64,000 nt of DNA, taken from Niabella drilacis (GTDB taxonomy: Bacteria; Bacteroidota; Bacteroidia; Chitinophagales; Chitinophagaceae). Below are positions 34,040 to 43,491 of the stretch, piece after piece; position 1 is the stretch's first letter; every line of letters starts with the position of its first letter. Below the pieces are notes generated by a model that worked only from the letters and a program-made list of their open reading frames with translations, made no database searches and was not told the origin of the DNA. Where the stretch lies: positions 1-64,000 of the forward strand of contig NZ_FMZO01000006.1 of assembly GCF_900101395.1 (NCBI RefSeq). The letters run 5' to 3'. The position numbers were made by a program, and so were the translations under genes.

Positions 34040-34431
34040 GTCTCCGGAAAACCAGGACCAAGGAGTGCTTCCAGCTTCTTTTATTGCTTTTAGCGCCGAG
34101 GGATTAGGGCTCGTAGGCTCAAGGTATTTTGTAGAGCATCCGGTTGTGGTACGGCACCAGCCCTTCTTTTCCTGAAATTTTTAAAGGGATCCCCCGGTAT
34201 AAAATTTCATACAGGCAAAGATGGGAATGGCGGCTCGGACCAGACCTCGTTCTACAAAAAGAAGATCCCGATCCTTTTTTTTATACAGGCGGCCACCCGG
34301 ACTATCACAAAACCGGGGACGATGCTTCCAAAATAGACTTTAAAGCCCTGAGATCGATCCTGGAACTGGAGATCCGGGTCATTGACCGGTCTATGAACGT
34401 ACCGAAGATGAATTTTACCTGGACGAATTAA
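34040..34431 (+). pseudogene. Decayed M28-type metallopeptidase
   Basis: Three frames carry pieces of an M28 aminopeptidase in order: LPASFIAFSAEGLGLVGSRYFVEHPVV (ends near 34147), then GNGGSDQTSFYKKKIPILFF (about 34222-34280), then FFYTGGHPDYHKTGDDASKIDF (to about 34350) and ILELEIRVIDRS. The segments match M28 landmarks (FSGEELGLLGS, SDH-SF, the TGGHPDYH zinc ligand and the KI-Y/F helix). The middle part with further zinc ligands is deleted and frames change at least twice, once in a T run. It is on the plus strand, upstream of nothing intact. Confidence 0.75.
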
Positions 34432-34561
34432 GGGCCTGACATTATGTAGGATCTTGCAGATACCGACCGGGAAACAAGTAACACTGTCACGTGGAGACGG
34501 GCAGGAAAGCAAATAATAATAGACCGGTATCTATTTTATTAAAATGACTGTTCTCTTAAAT

Positions 34562-34689
34562 GGTTTGTGAATACACAAACCTTGACCTGCGCCGTGGGCA
34601 GTGCCCTCACTGCCCGGCCGGGAAATGGATAAAAACATCTTTGATACCCGTTAATTATAACACTTCCGCACAGGTCAGGAGACCTGCGC
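34562..34689. repeat. Three successive tetraloop hairpins
   Basis: Hairpin 1 is GGTTTGTG/CACAAACC around AATA (34562-34581). Hairpin 2 is GGGCAGTG/CACTGCCC around CCCT (34596-34615). Hairpin 3 is CAGGTC/GACCTG around AGGA with two further pairs beyond an A-C mismatch (34668-34689). All have 4-base loops. GACCTGCGC occurs at 34584-34592 and 34681-34689. None has a T run after it. No coding potential is seen. Confidence 0.6.
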
Positions 34690-34714
34690 GAGGTGGGATT
34701 GTTCACTTTTTTAA

Positions 34715-37471
34715 TCAATGCCGGAAATTGTATAAAAGCTTTTTGTCAATTTTGTCAACCTGAATTGTCTTTGCGGGGATTGGCGATGACCGAAGTGATA
34801 CCTTTTTTACCACCGACTGGGTCGGTGTTTTCCAGCTGTTTTTTACACCCGTTGTCAGAAGAGAACCTACCCCACCTGTTGCTTTTCTAAAATTGCTGAT
34901 TGCCCATCCCGGGTAACTATTATCATTCGCTGCACCCGACAACCATGATATGCCCTTTACAATATCTGTGTAATGATGCACCGTTTCTGATTCTGCCGTC
35001 AATACAACTGTTAATACCTTAAAATTTTTTTGAGAAGACGATGCATCGGGAACTCTTTGGCCTTTTGCCGCTATGAGGTCATCGATTGTATAAGATGTTA
35101 TCCCTGTTGACCAGAAATATCCCGCTCCAAATGTATTATCATAACTGCACCCTGTATAAATGTTCAACCTGAAATTACTGTTGCGTAAGTCCTGTGCCGA
35201 CTTCATACCCATTGCATATAATTCGATATCCGAATAAACAGGATAATTTCCACCATTAGCATTTACCCCAAACCCGCTCGTGAACGAGCCATCAGGGTTT
35301 GTTGCAGGAGAAAAACTCGCCTGATATTTCGTTTTGCCGGCAACGCCACCGCTATTCTGCTCAACTGTGCGCACGTATTTGAATCCGCCCAGCTGACCAT
35401 CGGCATTGCTTACACCCCAGTGCCCATCGTAGCGGGAACCATCGGGCGCGTAAGTAGGGCAAAGATAAGCTGCCCAATTATGACAGAGCTCATGCAAAGC
35501 TGGTCCACGATGTATGGCATCGTAGATCGGGAAGAACATTACAGATTTTAGTTTTCCCGCAGAGCCCCAGGATGAGCTATTGGAATAAATGCCCTTTCCT
35601 ATTCCCTGTACATTATTGGTTATCGAAATGTTTATGCCGTAAAAACCTAATTGGTTCACGACACCAGAACTCTCGGGCTTATCGAGTACATAGAAAATGA
35701 AATCAAAATCATCGTTGACCTTTTCATAAATAAGTTTCGTTATAAGTTGAATTTCCATTTGGAAAGTCGAGGAATTGATAAGTCCCTGGTATTGCGATGC
35801 CGGCACCACATATTCAACCAGACGACTATCGGGATCATCAGCACTGTTTAAAAGAGCAATTTTATTGTTGCCTGTTACCCCTGTACCAGACAATGTAATA
35901 GTAGCGCTACCTCCATTCGTATATATGATATAATACCCGGAGTAGGATTGTGCCGCCTTGGGCATAAATATTGCCGTAACCTTCTGTGATCCTCCGGCCG
36001 GGGTTGTTACCGGATAGTTCGATATAGAAAACAGGCTATTATCCGATGTAGTAAAGCCTGTAATGGTCAGCGGCGCATTGCCCGTGTTCGATATGGTAAA
36101 CTCCAGTGTAGTATATACCCCCACCGTTACCGCTCCAAAATTCAATGAAAGTGGCGATATACTTAATACCGGGACGGGGGCAGCAATTCCGGCTCCTTCC
36201 AGCGAAATGTTGGCGTTCCCCCCGTTCGTGCTGATTGACAAGGAACCCGAATAAGACTGAATGGCTGTCGGCGAAAATTTCACGACTATTTCCTGGGAAC
36301 TGTTGGCCGCAACTGTAGTACCAAAATTAAGAGCAAACACTGCGTTGGGTGTGGTGATGCTATTAATCATTAATGGCGCATTGCCGGTATTAGATACTGT
36401 AAACGTTTTTGTGTTAAAACTACCCACGGCTATATTTCCGAAGCTTAACGAGGAGGGTGATACCTTCAATACCGGGGCGGGGGCAGCAATTCCGGCCCCT
36501 TCCAGCGAAATGTTGGCGTTACCCCCATTCGTGCTGATTGACAAGGAACCCGAATAAGACTGAATGGCTGCCGGCGAAAATTTCACGACTATTTCCTGGG
36601 AACTGTTGGCCGCAACTGTAGTACCAAAATTAAGAGCAAACACTGCGTTGGGTGTGGTGATGCTATTAATCATTAATGGCGCATTGCCGGTATTAGATAC
36701 TGTAAACGTTTTTGTGTTAAAACTGCCCACAGCTATATTTCCAAAGCTTAACGAGGAGGGCGACACCTTCAATACCGGGGCGGGAACCGGAATCCCAGCT
36801 CCCGAAAGCGAAATGCTGGCGTCACCTCCGTTCGTGCTGACAGATAGGGTGCCTGTATAAGGGCGAACGGCCAACGGAGAAAATTTCACAGATATTTCCT
36901 GGGAACTGTTAGCTGCGATGGTTGGAATAAACAAAACTGTAAACGCCATATCGGCAGCGGTGATGCTATTAATGGTTAGGGGCAAATTTCCGGTATTGGA
37001 TATGATCAGTATTCTTGTAGCAAAACTATCCACCGCTACATCTCCATAACTCAATGAAGCCGGAGATATACTTAGTACAGCTTCCCCTTTTCCCTCACCC
37101 GATACCTGAATTTTGTTGAAAGTCGTACTAGCCTCTGATTTTATGATCATTTCTCCCGTGTAAGACCGGGCTTGCTTGGGAGCGAACTGAACGTTCACCT
37201 TTTTTGAACTTCCGGCTTCGATGGTTCCTCCCGGCCAATCTACAGAAAATCCCTGGGGTAGCGTAATACTGCTTATATCGACCGGTCCGGTTCCGGTATT
37301 TTTAATAGTAACAGTCCTGGATGCGGTTGTATTAACATCAATGACGCCAAAACTCAAATCGCCACTAACTGCAATCATTTTTGTTTGCTTCTCTTCATCT
37401 TTGCTTTTGGTACAGTATAAAGCAGAGGATATTAAAATCAATGCAAAAAAGGCTATTCTAAATTTTCTCAT
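34715..37471 (-). CDS. Lipoprotein with choice-of-anchor-type repeats and HExxH domain
   Basis: A 918-aa lipoprotein (C20 in SALYCTKSKD). Five repeats of about 101 residues (about 32-540) are of the choice-of-anchor D/ASH immunoglobulin-like type, marked by LSFGNIAVGSFNTKTFTVSNTGNAPL and ending NISLEGAG. Repeats 3 and 4 are nearly identical at DNA level. The C-terminal half (about 545-918) contains HELCHNW with H660, E661 and H664, and GHWGVSNADGQLGG downstream, a layout of a zinc metallopeptidase-like domain. A surface-anchored protease or adhesin is plausible; substrate unknown. It stands alone on the minus strand beyond the M28 remnant. Confidence 0.75.
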   Translation of the reverse strand: MRKFRIAFFALILISSALYCTKSKDEEKQTKMIAVSGDLSFGVIDVNTTASRTVTIKNTGTGPVDISSITLPQGFSVDWPGGTIEAGSSKKVNVQFAPKQARSYTGEMIIKSEASTTFNKIQVSGEGKGEAVLSISPASLSYGDVAVDSFATRILIISNTGNLPLTINSITAADMAFTVLFIPTIAANSSQEISVKFSPLAVRPYTGTLSVSTNGGDASISLSGAGIPVPAPVLKVSPSSLSFGNIAVGSFNTKTFTVSNTGNAPLMINSITTPNAVFALNFGTTVAANSSQEIVVKFSPAAIQSYSGSLSISTNGGNANISLEGAGIAAPAPVLKVSPSSLSFGNIAVGSFNTKTFTVSNTGNAPLMINSITTPNAVFALNFGTTVAANSSQEIVVKFSPTAIQSYSGSLSISTNGGNANISLEGAGIAAPVPVLSISPLSLNFGAVTVGVYTTLEFTISNTGNAPLTITGFTTSDNSLFSISNYPVTTPAGGSQKVTAIFMPKAAQSYSGYYIIYTNGGSATITLSGTGVTGNNKIALLNSADDPDSRLVEYVVPASQYQGLINSSTFQMEIQLITKLIYEKVNDDFDFIFYVLDKPESSGVVNQLGFYGINISITNNVQGIGKGIYSNSSSWGSAGKLKSVMFFPIYDAIHRGPALHELCHNWAAYLCPTYAPDGSRYDGHWGVSNADGQLGGFKYVRTVEQNSGGVAGKTKYQASFSPATNPDGSFTSGFGVNANGGNYPVYSDIELYAMGMKSAQDLRNSNFRLNIYTGCSYDNTFGAGYFWSTGITSYTIDDLIAAKGQRVPDASSSQKNFKVLTVVLTAESETVHHYTDIVKGISWLSGAANDNSYPGWAISNFRKATGGVGSLLTTGVKNSWKTPTQSVVKKVSLRSSPIPAKTIQVDKIDKKLLYNFRH
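36181..36786 (-). repeat. 303-bp tandem duplication inside the 918-aa gene
   Basis: Copy 1 is 36181-36483 and copy 2 is 36484-36786; landmarks such as CAGCAATTCCGG recur exactly 303 bp apart and the copies differ at only a few positions. 303 bp equals one 101-residue domain, so the reading frame is kept. The flanking repeats are far more diverged, indicating a recent duplication. Confidence 0.85.
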
Positions 37472-37617
37472 AGTTTGTTGTTTTCTTTAACTTTCCAAGA
37501 ATCAGCTTATGTGCAGGGAAAAACACCAACGGCACAGCGAGCCCAACAGATGTTCGGTCCATCGCTGCAGAGCTGGAGCGCTATAACGACGCATCCGTCT
37601 CCCTCCACATTTCATAT

Positions 37618-39720
37618 TTACGCTACTACAAGCTTTACTGTTTTGCTATATTCAAAACTTCCGTCTTTATTTACCTGCCTGATACGGATAAATACCGATT
37701 CATTGCTTCCTGTTTCCATCATATCATTGCTTTTTTGGCAAGCTGTAACGCCAATCATACTTATCAGGCACAGCAACAAAGCTGCTCCTGGAATCGTTTT
37801 ACGATTACCGAAAACCGACCAGAAAAGGATACCGAAAACAAAAGCGGATAGGGTCAGTACGGTACCCGCCCGGGGCATATCCGTATTGAAATGGTAATCA
37901 ATAGGGCTACCAGAACTACCATTTGCAGCCTTGCTGTTGACCATCGCTATTGGAACAAACGTTTCCCCGTCTCTGGATACTTCTATTTGAAAATAACTAT
38001 TATTGGTTTCGGTAAGCGTACTCCAACTGACCTGCAATTGATTATTTTTAAATACCGCCGAAATAGCTCCGAAATGAACCGGCAATACTGAAGACAGGGT
38101 TTTTACAAAAAAACCGCTAAAGCCGGTCGCATTAAAACTCACTTCCCAAAAGTTACCCATGCTGTTCCACACGATATCCGCATCATTGGGATTAACGGTC
38201 ACTATTGTTCCGGTATAAGTGGCAGGCAGGCCGCTGCCATCACGGCTAATGCCACTTCTTTTTTCAATCAGCAGGTGGGCTTTTCTTGCAGCAATGGTAG
38301 CAGGATCATCCGCATCAGGCAGCAGCAGTACGGGACCTTGATTGTTAAAATCTTTAAATTCCTGGTTGGTAAAATAAAGGGTAACCCGGCTGTTGACGGT
38401 TGCGGCATCTTCAGCTACCGCAATTTCATAATGGCGCTTTACATATTGCGCCGGCTGAACGGCTGCCACCCATACTTTGGCGGTTACGGGGTCAGCATTG
38501 CCCTGGCTCATTTGCAGGGCCGCTATACGGTTGCAATTGCTGCTAAAAATGGCGTATTGAAACCCTGTGGCAATGGTATGGCTGCTGCCATTGACGGCAA
38601 GTGCATTATTGTATGCCGGGGCATATACTAAACCAGGGGTATTCCTGGTGGTATTAGTACCATTTCCTAATTCTCCTAACCCATTCACACCCCATGCCCA
38701 TAACGCGCCATCAGCCTTGATTCCTAAACTGTGGTGATATCCGGCTGTGATAACCTTCCAGGTATCGGAGCCTATTTGCGCAGGTGTATTCCTGTCGGTA
38801 TTGGTACCATTACCCAACTCGCCGAAATCATTATCTCCCCAGGCCCACAGTGTTCCATCCGATCTGATGCCCATGCTGTACTCACGCCCGGCAGCAATGG
38901 CATCCCAGGTGGCGATGCCAATTTGCCCAGGTGTATTCCTTTTGATATTAGAGCCGCCGTCCCCTAATTTTCCCTGGCCATTATCCCCCCAGGTCCACAA
39001 TGTTCCATCGGCCTTAATGGCTATACTGAACAGATACCCGGCGTCGATAGCTTTCCAGCTGTCGCCGCCAATCCGCAACGGCGTATTCCTTGCAGTATAG
39101 GAGCCATCACCTAATTCGCCCCATCCGTTACCGCCCCATGTCCAAAGGGCCCCGTCCGCTTTAATACCTAAACTATGGTAAGCACCGGCAGCGACGGCTT
39201 TCCAGGTATCGAAGCCAATTTGCACCGGCACGCTTCTGTCAGTATTCGACCCATCACCCAACTGCCCGTTACCGTTACCTCCCCAGGCCCACAAGGTTCC
39301 ATCAGCCTTAATACCTAAACTATGGGACACACCGGCAGCTACGGCTCTCCAGGTACCGGAACCAATCTGCACCGGTGCATTCCTATTCGTATTGGATCCA
39401 TCACCTAACTGTCTGGAATAATTCGCTCCCCATGCCCATAGTGTTCCATCAGCCTTAATGCCTAAACTATGATCACCACCGGCAGCAATGCTTTTCCAGG
39501 TACCGGAACCAATTTGCGCCGGTGTATTCCTATTTGTACTGGTACCATCGCCTAATTGTCCGGAAAAATTGACTCCCCATGCCCAAAGGGTACCATCGGC
39601 TTTAATACCCAATGTGTGACTATAGCCAGCCGAAATGCCAACAAAACCATCGCACTGGGCAATACCTTTATTGGTCGCCAGGAACAACAGGAGAGCGAGT
39701 AGGAGAAGATCCTTTTTCAT
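37618..39720 (-). CDS. Exported RCC1-type propeller protein with C-terminal membrane segments
   Basis: A 700-aa protein with a signal peptide (1-21). Seven RCC1 repeats of 49-50 residues follow ([39 protein letters not shown]), enough for one closed seven-bladed propeller (about 25-370). A region of about 200 residues of unknown type precedes two hydrophobic segments (about 620-635 and 643-661) and a short hydrophilic tail ending [8 protein letters not shown]. RCC1-like propellers bind proteins or glycans in eukaryotes; the bacterial role is unknown. It stands alone on its strand next to the 918-aa gene, 147 bp apart. Confidence 0.75.
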   Translation of the reverse strand: [700 protein letters not shown]

Positions 39721-40413
39721 TCGTTCTTTTTTAATATTTTTTGCCGACGGAGAACAAATATGGCTTGCCTATTGCTTCGCGCAACCGGTGATATCACCCT
39801 GCAGCCAATCGTGAAAACACCTCATGCAAAGATGAAGCTGACCCCAATTTTAAACAATACCCACAAGTGGGTAAAACGAAAGGATCAAAGAATATAGGGT
39901 AAAGCATTTGCCCAACAATATGCCTGCATTGGCGGTTACAGTGATGGATCTTTATAGTGGCTGCATAAAGATGAAGTTGCAAGGCATCATTTTGTTGCAA
40001 CGGTCTTTTATCTTCAAGGAATGTGCTTCTTTATTTCCTGGGAGTAAATACCCGAAACAAAGAACAGCATCGCTCCATAAAACGATACGTCTTAACCCGA
40101 TGCCCGATTTTTTAGACAGCAGGGAATATGCTTCTCCGAAACGGTGCTATAGCGATGGAAAATAGCCCTTCCTGAAACAGGTATCAGCACAAAGCGATGA
40201 TCCATACAATTACAGAAAAACATCAGTTCCGCCATGCTCTCACATTCCGGTTACGAGCAGGTTTCGGTGGTCGATCTTTACCGTTTGGTAGGAAATACCG
40301 GTAATGTCGGATATTTCTCTGTTCTCTTTTCATATTGATGCGGACAATCGGCAATATCCCCGTTACCTGCTCCACTGTTACCGCACAAGGTTAAGAAGTG
40401 GCAGGGCTATTGA
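39721..40413. other. Gene-free stretch of about 690 bp
   Basis: Only short frames without recognisable domains are present. I see no repeat of family A or B, no hairpin series and no clear promoter. It may contain decayed coding sequence, but nothing identifiable. Confidence 0.4.
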
Positions 40414-41685
40414 TTATTGCCCATTGTCTTTCCCCGTTACCCGCTTCACAATCCCCGGCAACAACAGCCCCTGGCCAAGGATCGTGATGATCACAACTAC
40501 GGTAGCAATAAAAATGATATCATTCCGCATCGGGAAGGGGCTTCCGTCCTCTAAGCGCGGGGGCAGCCCCAGGGCAATAGCCAGGGAAACAATCCCCCGC
40601 ATACCGGACCAGCTGATGATGACACTTTCCTGGAAGCTTAACAGGGCCGATTCCCTGATGGCACGCCGCGAGTTTTGCATCCTGGAGTTGCGGAATCCCT
40701 TCTCCAGCCGTCTCCGCTGGGCAAAAACCCGCATCATACGGATAAGAATGGTCACCATCGTGATCAGGAATGCATAGCCGATATAAGGCAGGAACCGGGA
40801 GGGGTCGATAGCGCGGATCACTACCGGGAACTCCAGGCCAATAAAAATAAAGATCAGCCCGTTGAGCAGGTACACCACCACATCCCAGATCGTTTTGGAT
40901 TGCAGGCGCAATGATGCTGAAAACTGGCGTTCACTTAACATTGAAACACCAAAACCCAGGACCACCACGGCTATAACACCGGAAACCCCGGTTTCCTCCG
41001 CTACCAGGTACGCCGTAAAGGGCGCCAGCAGGGTAAAGCCCAGTACGGCCATTGTGCTTTTGCGCACATAACGCAATACGACGGCCAGTAATTTTCCCAG
41101 CACCAGGCCTACCAGGAAACCGCCGGCCATCAGCAGGATGAACGTCAGTGAAGCCTTCCACCACACAAAGGCGGAGCCCATCACGGCAGCAACGGCAAAA
41201 CGGTAGGCTACCAGTGCCGAGGCATCATTAATCAGGCTCTCGCCCTCCAGTATGGTAACAGTATGCCGCGGCAATCCCAGGTTCCGGGTAATACTGATGG
41301 CTGCCACCGCATCGGTTGCCGCCAGGATAGCCCCCAGCACAAAGGCCAGCGGCCAGGTCATGCCGGGTACCAGGTAATAGGATAATACGGCAACGCCGGC
41401 CGTGGTCAGAAAAACCAGACCGATGGCCAGCGCACTGATCGTGCCCATATTCTCCCTGAAATCTTTAAAATGGATATTGAATGCCGCATCATATAATAAA
41501 GGAGGCAGAAATAATAAAAAGATCACCTCAGGGTCCATCTCCGGTACGGGCATAGAGGGGATAAACCCGATGGCGATCCCTGCAATGATCAGGACGATGG
41601 GCGGAGCGATCCGGATCTTCTCGGCTACTACATTCAGCAGCACCATCAGCCCCAGTAAGACCAGTATGATCGTATAATTGGCCAT
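40414..41685 (-). CDS. Na+/H+ antiporter, CPA1 family
   Basis: From ATG 41685 the protein has 423 aa (the frame extends 29 residues further, but the hydrophobic start MANYTIILVLLGLMVLLNVV is typical). About twelve membrane helices are visible, with the CPA1 landmarks PPLLYDAAFNIHFKDFRENM, GAILAATDAVAAISI and EGESLINDASALVAYRFA. It exchanges protons for sodium at the inner membrane. Compared with NhaP/NHE relatives it lacks the long cytoplasmic tail. It is divergent from the nucleotidyltransferase gene. Confidence 0.9.
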   Translation of the reverse strand: MANYTIILVLLGLMVLLNVVAEKIRIAPPIVLIIAGIAIGFIPSMPVPEMDPEVIFLLFLPPLLYDAAFNIHFKDFRENMGTISALAIGLVFLTTAGVAVLSYYLVPGMTWPLAFVLGAILAATDAVAAISITRNLGLPRHTVTILEGESLINDASALVAYRFAVAAVMGSAFVWWKASLTFILLMAGGFLVGLVLGKLLAVVLRYVRKSTMAVLGFTLLAPFTAYLVAEETGVSGVIAVVVLGFGVSMLSERQFSASLRLQSKTIWDVVVYLLNGLIFIFIGLEFPVVIRAIDPSRFLPYIGYAFLITMVTILIRMMRVFAQRRRLEKGFRNSRMQNSRRAIRESALLSFQESVIISWSGMRGIVSLAIALGLPPRLEDGSPFPMRNDIIFIATVVVIITILGQGLLLPGIVKRVTGKDNGQ

Positions 41686-41840
41686 ATAATAAAATTTATT
41701 TCCTTTTCCCCGGAGCATCTGTTTCCCGGAATATAAAAATACCGGAAAACCCCTATGATTGCTTAACTTCACCCACCAAAAAGAACAGGGCAGCCCCGTT
41801 TTTTCAGCTTAACTATCATTAAACGAACGACGATTTATAC

Positions 41841-42830
41841 ATGAAGGCGATCATTCCTGTAGCAGGAGCCGGTACAAAATTACGACCACAGAGTTACACG
41901 CAGCCCAAAGCATTGATCCCGCTGGCGGGTAAAACCGTACTGAGTTTTATCATTGACCAGCTGAAAGATGCGGGTATCGAAGAATTCGTCTTTATCGTAG
42001 GGTTCCTGGGTGACAAGATTTCCGATTATGTTAAAGAGCACCATCCGGATATCCAGGCACATTATGTCAGTCAGCAGGAACGCCGCGGTATCGGCCATGC
42101 AGTAAACCTCACCCGGAACATTGTTGAGGGCGATGAAGTCTTTATTTCCCTGGGGGATACGATCTGTGAATATGACGTTGCTGCCGTACTGAACAGTCCC
42201 CATTCGATGATCGGCATCCGCAAGGTGGATAATCCCCGCGATTTTGGTGTGGCAGAAATCGACAACAAAGGATTTATTGAATCCGTGGTGGAAAAACCAC
42301 ATATTCCCAAATCCAATATGGCCATGGTAGGGATCTACAAGATCCGGGAAAGCGAGCTGCTGTTCGAATGCCTGGCTTCCAACATCCGCAAAGGACTGCT
42401 GACCCATGGCGAGTTCAATATCACCGACGCGCTGCATTGCATGATCGGGAACGGTGTACAATTCGAAGCTTTTAAGGTAGACAACTGGTTTGATGCAGGC
42501 AATAAAGAAACCCTGCTGCGCTCCAATGCCACGCTCCTGAGAAAATATAAAGCAACCGCCGATCCTTCCCAGTTTGAGAACACCGTGATTGTACCACCGG
42601 TAAGCATTGGCAACGGGTGTGTGATCCGTAATTCCATTGTCGGCCCCAATGTAACGCTGGGAGAAAACACATTCCTGGACCAGTCAATTGTCCGCAACTC
42701 CATCGTGGGGGCTTTTTCCAACCTGTTTGATATCGTACTGGAGCACTCCGTCATCGGTTCCGATTCCAGCGTTAAAGGCGAAACCCGCAGTTTGAATATC
42801 GGGGATAATACGAGTATTGACCTGGGATGA
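41841..42830 (+). CDS. Sugar-phosphate nucleotidyltransferase with left-handed beta-helix
   Basis: A 329-aa enzyme. The N-terminal nucleotidyltransferase domain has the signature GAGTKLRPQSYTQPKALIPLAGK (residues 9-31), the GIGHAVNLT and LGDTICEYD motifs; residues about 255-325 form a left-handed beta-helix (ENTVIVPPVSIGNGCVIRNSIVGPNVTLG). It resembles glucose-1-phosphate thymidylyl- or uridylyltransferases that make NDP-sugars for envelope polymers; the exact sugar is not clear. It stands alone, and repeat B copy 3 follows its stop by 18 bp. Confidence 0.88.
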   Translation: MKAIIPVAGAGTKLRPQSYTQPKALIPLAGKTVLSFIIDQLKDAGIEEFVFIVGFLGDKISDYVKEHHPDIQAHYVSQQERRGIGHAVNLTRNIVEGDEVFISLGDTICEYDVAAVLNSPHSMIGIRKVDNPRDFGVAEIDNKGFIESVVEKPHIPKSNMAMVGIYKIRESELLFECLASNIRKGLLTHGEFNITDALHCMIGNGVQFEAFKVDNWFDAGNKETLLRSNATLLRKYKATADPSQFENTVIVPPVSIGNGCVIRNSIVGPNVTLGENTFLDQSIVRNSIVGAFSNLFDIVLEHSVIGSDSSVKGETRSLNIGDNTSIDLG

Positions 42831-42848
42831 ATTTGAAAAATGTGAATT

Positions 42849-43160
42849 CCGAAGCTTCGCATGTGCATCAAGGTAAGTGGTCAAACCCCGGATGGGGTTA
42901 TGCCCGGATAGCCGTCGGTTTATGGGCGATCAATTTGCATGGAACCCCGGCCGTGGTTCAACCAGGATCCGGATCATTCACCATGCGTTTCAGGCACCAT
43001 TCATCAAATAAAACCCCTTACGGGTTTATGATGACAGCAGCCCGGGGAAAACAGCGGTTTGACGGTCAATTATATATAGAAACGGTACCCACCCTGTACC
43101 GGTTACCCACAATCCCCAGCGGGCCAACGTGAACCTGACGCACAGACGATAGCCATCGGG
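42849..43160 (+). repeat. Repeat family B, copy 3 (MITE-like)
   Basis: A copy of about 312 bp. The left end CCGAAGCTTCGCATGTGC (42849 onward) matches the family; the right end AACCTGACGCA and onward is diverged. Hairpins AACCCCggatGGGGTT and the AAACCCCTTACGGGTTT block are preserved, and the interior tracks copy 1 closely (TTATGGGCGAT, TTTGACGGTCAATTATA). Right boundary approximate. Confidence 0.65.
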
Positions 43161-43263
43161 AGAAGGAATAGGAGGAGGTGAAGGAAATATGAAAAGGCGG
43201 CAATGGTCGGCAGATCATCGGGCAGGAAACCAATTTTAACCGGGAACATTCAACCTTAAACCT

Positions 43264-43370
43264 GCGTTCAGCATTCAGCGTTCAGCATTCAGCCACAGAG
43301 ACGGAATCTGACCTGCCCGCCGGCAGCGGACGTTAAACATTGAACGTCAAACGTTAAACAGCAAACCCCA
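43264..43370. repeat. Two heptad tracts upstream of secA
   Basis: Tract 1 (43264-43293) steps exactly as GCGTTCA, GCATTCA, GCGTTCA, GCATTCA. Tract 2 (43331-43366) steps as CGTTAAA, CATTGAA, CGTCAAA, CGTTAAA, CAGCAAA. Both have a 7-bp period and a TTnA-like core. They end about 12 bp before the secA -7 box. Confidence 0.6.
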
Positions 43371-43378
43371 AACTTCCG

Positions 43379-43386
43379 TATCTTTG
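43379..43386 (+). promoter_or_regulatory. -7 box of secA
   Basis: TATCTTTG matches TAnnTTTG exactly. It would give a leader of about 100 nt before the ATG at 43492. No TTTG is seen at the -33 distance; the heptad tract occupies that place. Confidence 0.5.
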
Positions 43387-43491
43387 CTCCCCGCTCCTCC
43401 CGCCATCCGGGAAGGCTGCCAAAATGGCTCAAAAAGGATATAGCATTGTTTTTGAGGCGGGACTACTTTTAAATAAATATTACGAGAACAT

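Noticed and set aside
36181-36786. The tandem repeats as a CRISPR or minisatellite
   Set aside because: The 303-bp unit equals one 101-residue protein domain and keeps the frame, so it is a coding duplication.
37618-37890. VTACQKSND near the end of the RCC1 protein as a lipobox
   Set aside because: It is internal, more than 600 residues after the signal peptide, so it cannot serve as a lipoprotein signal.
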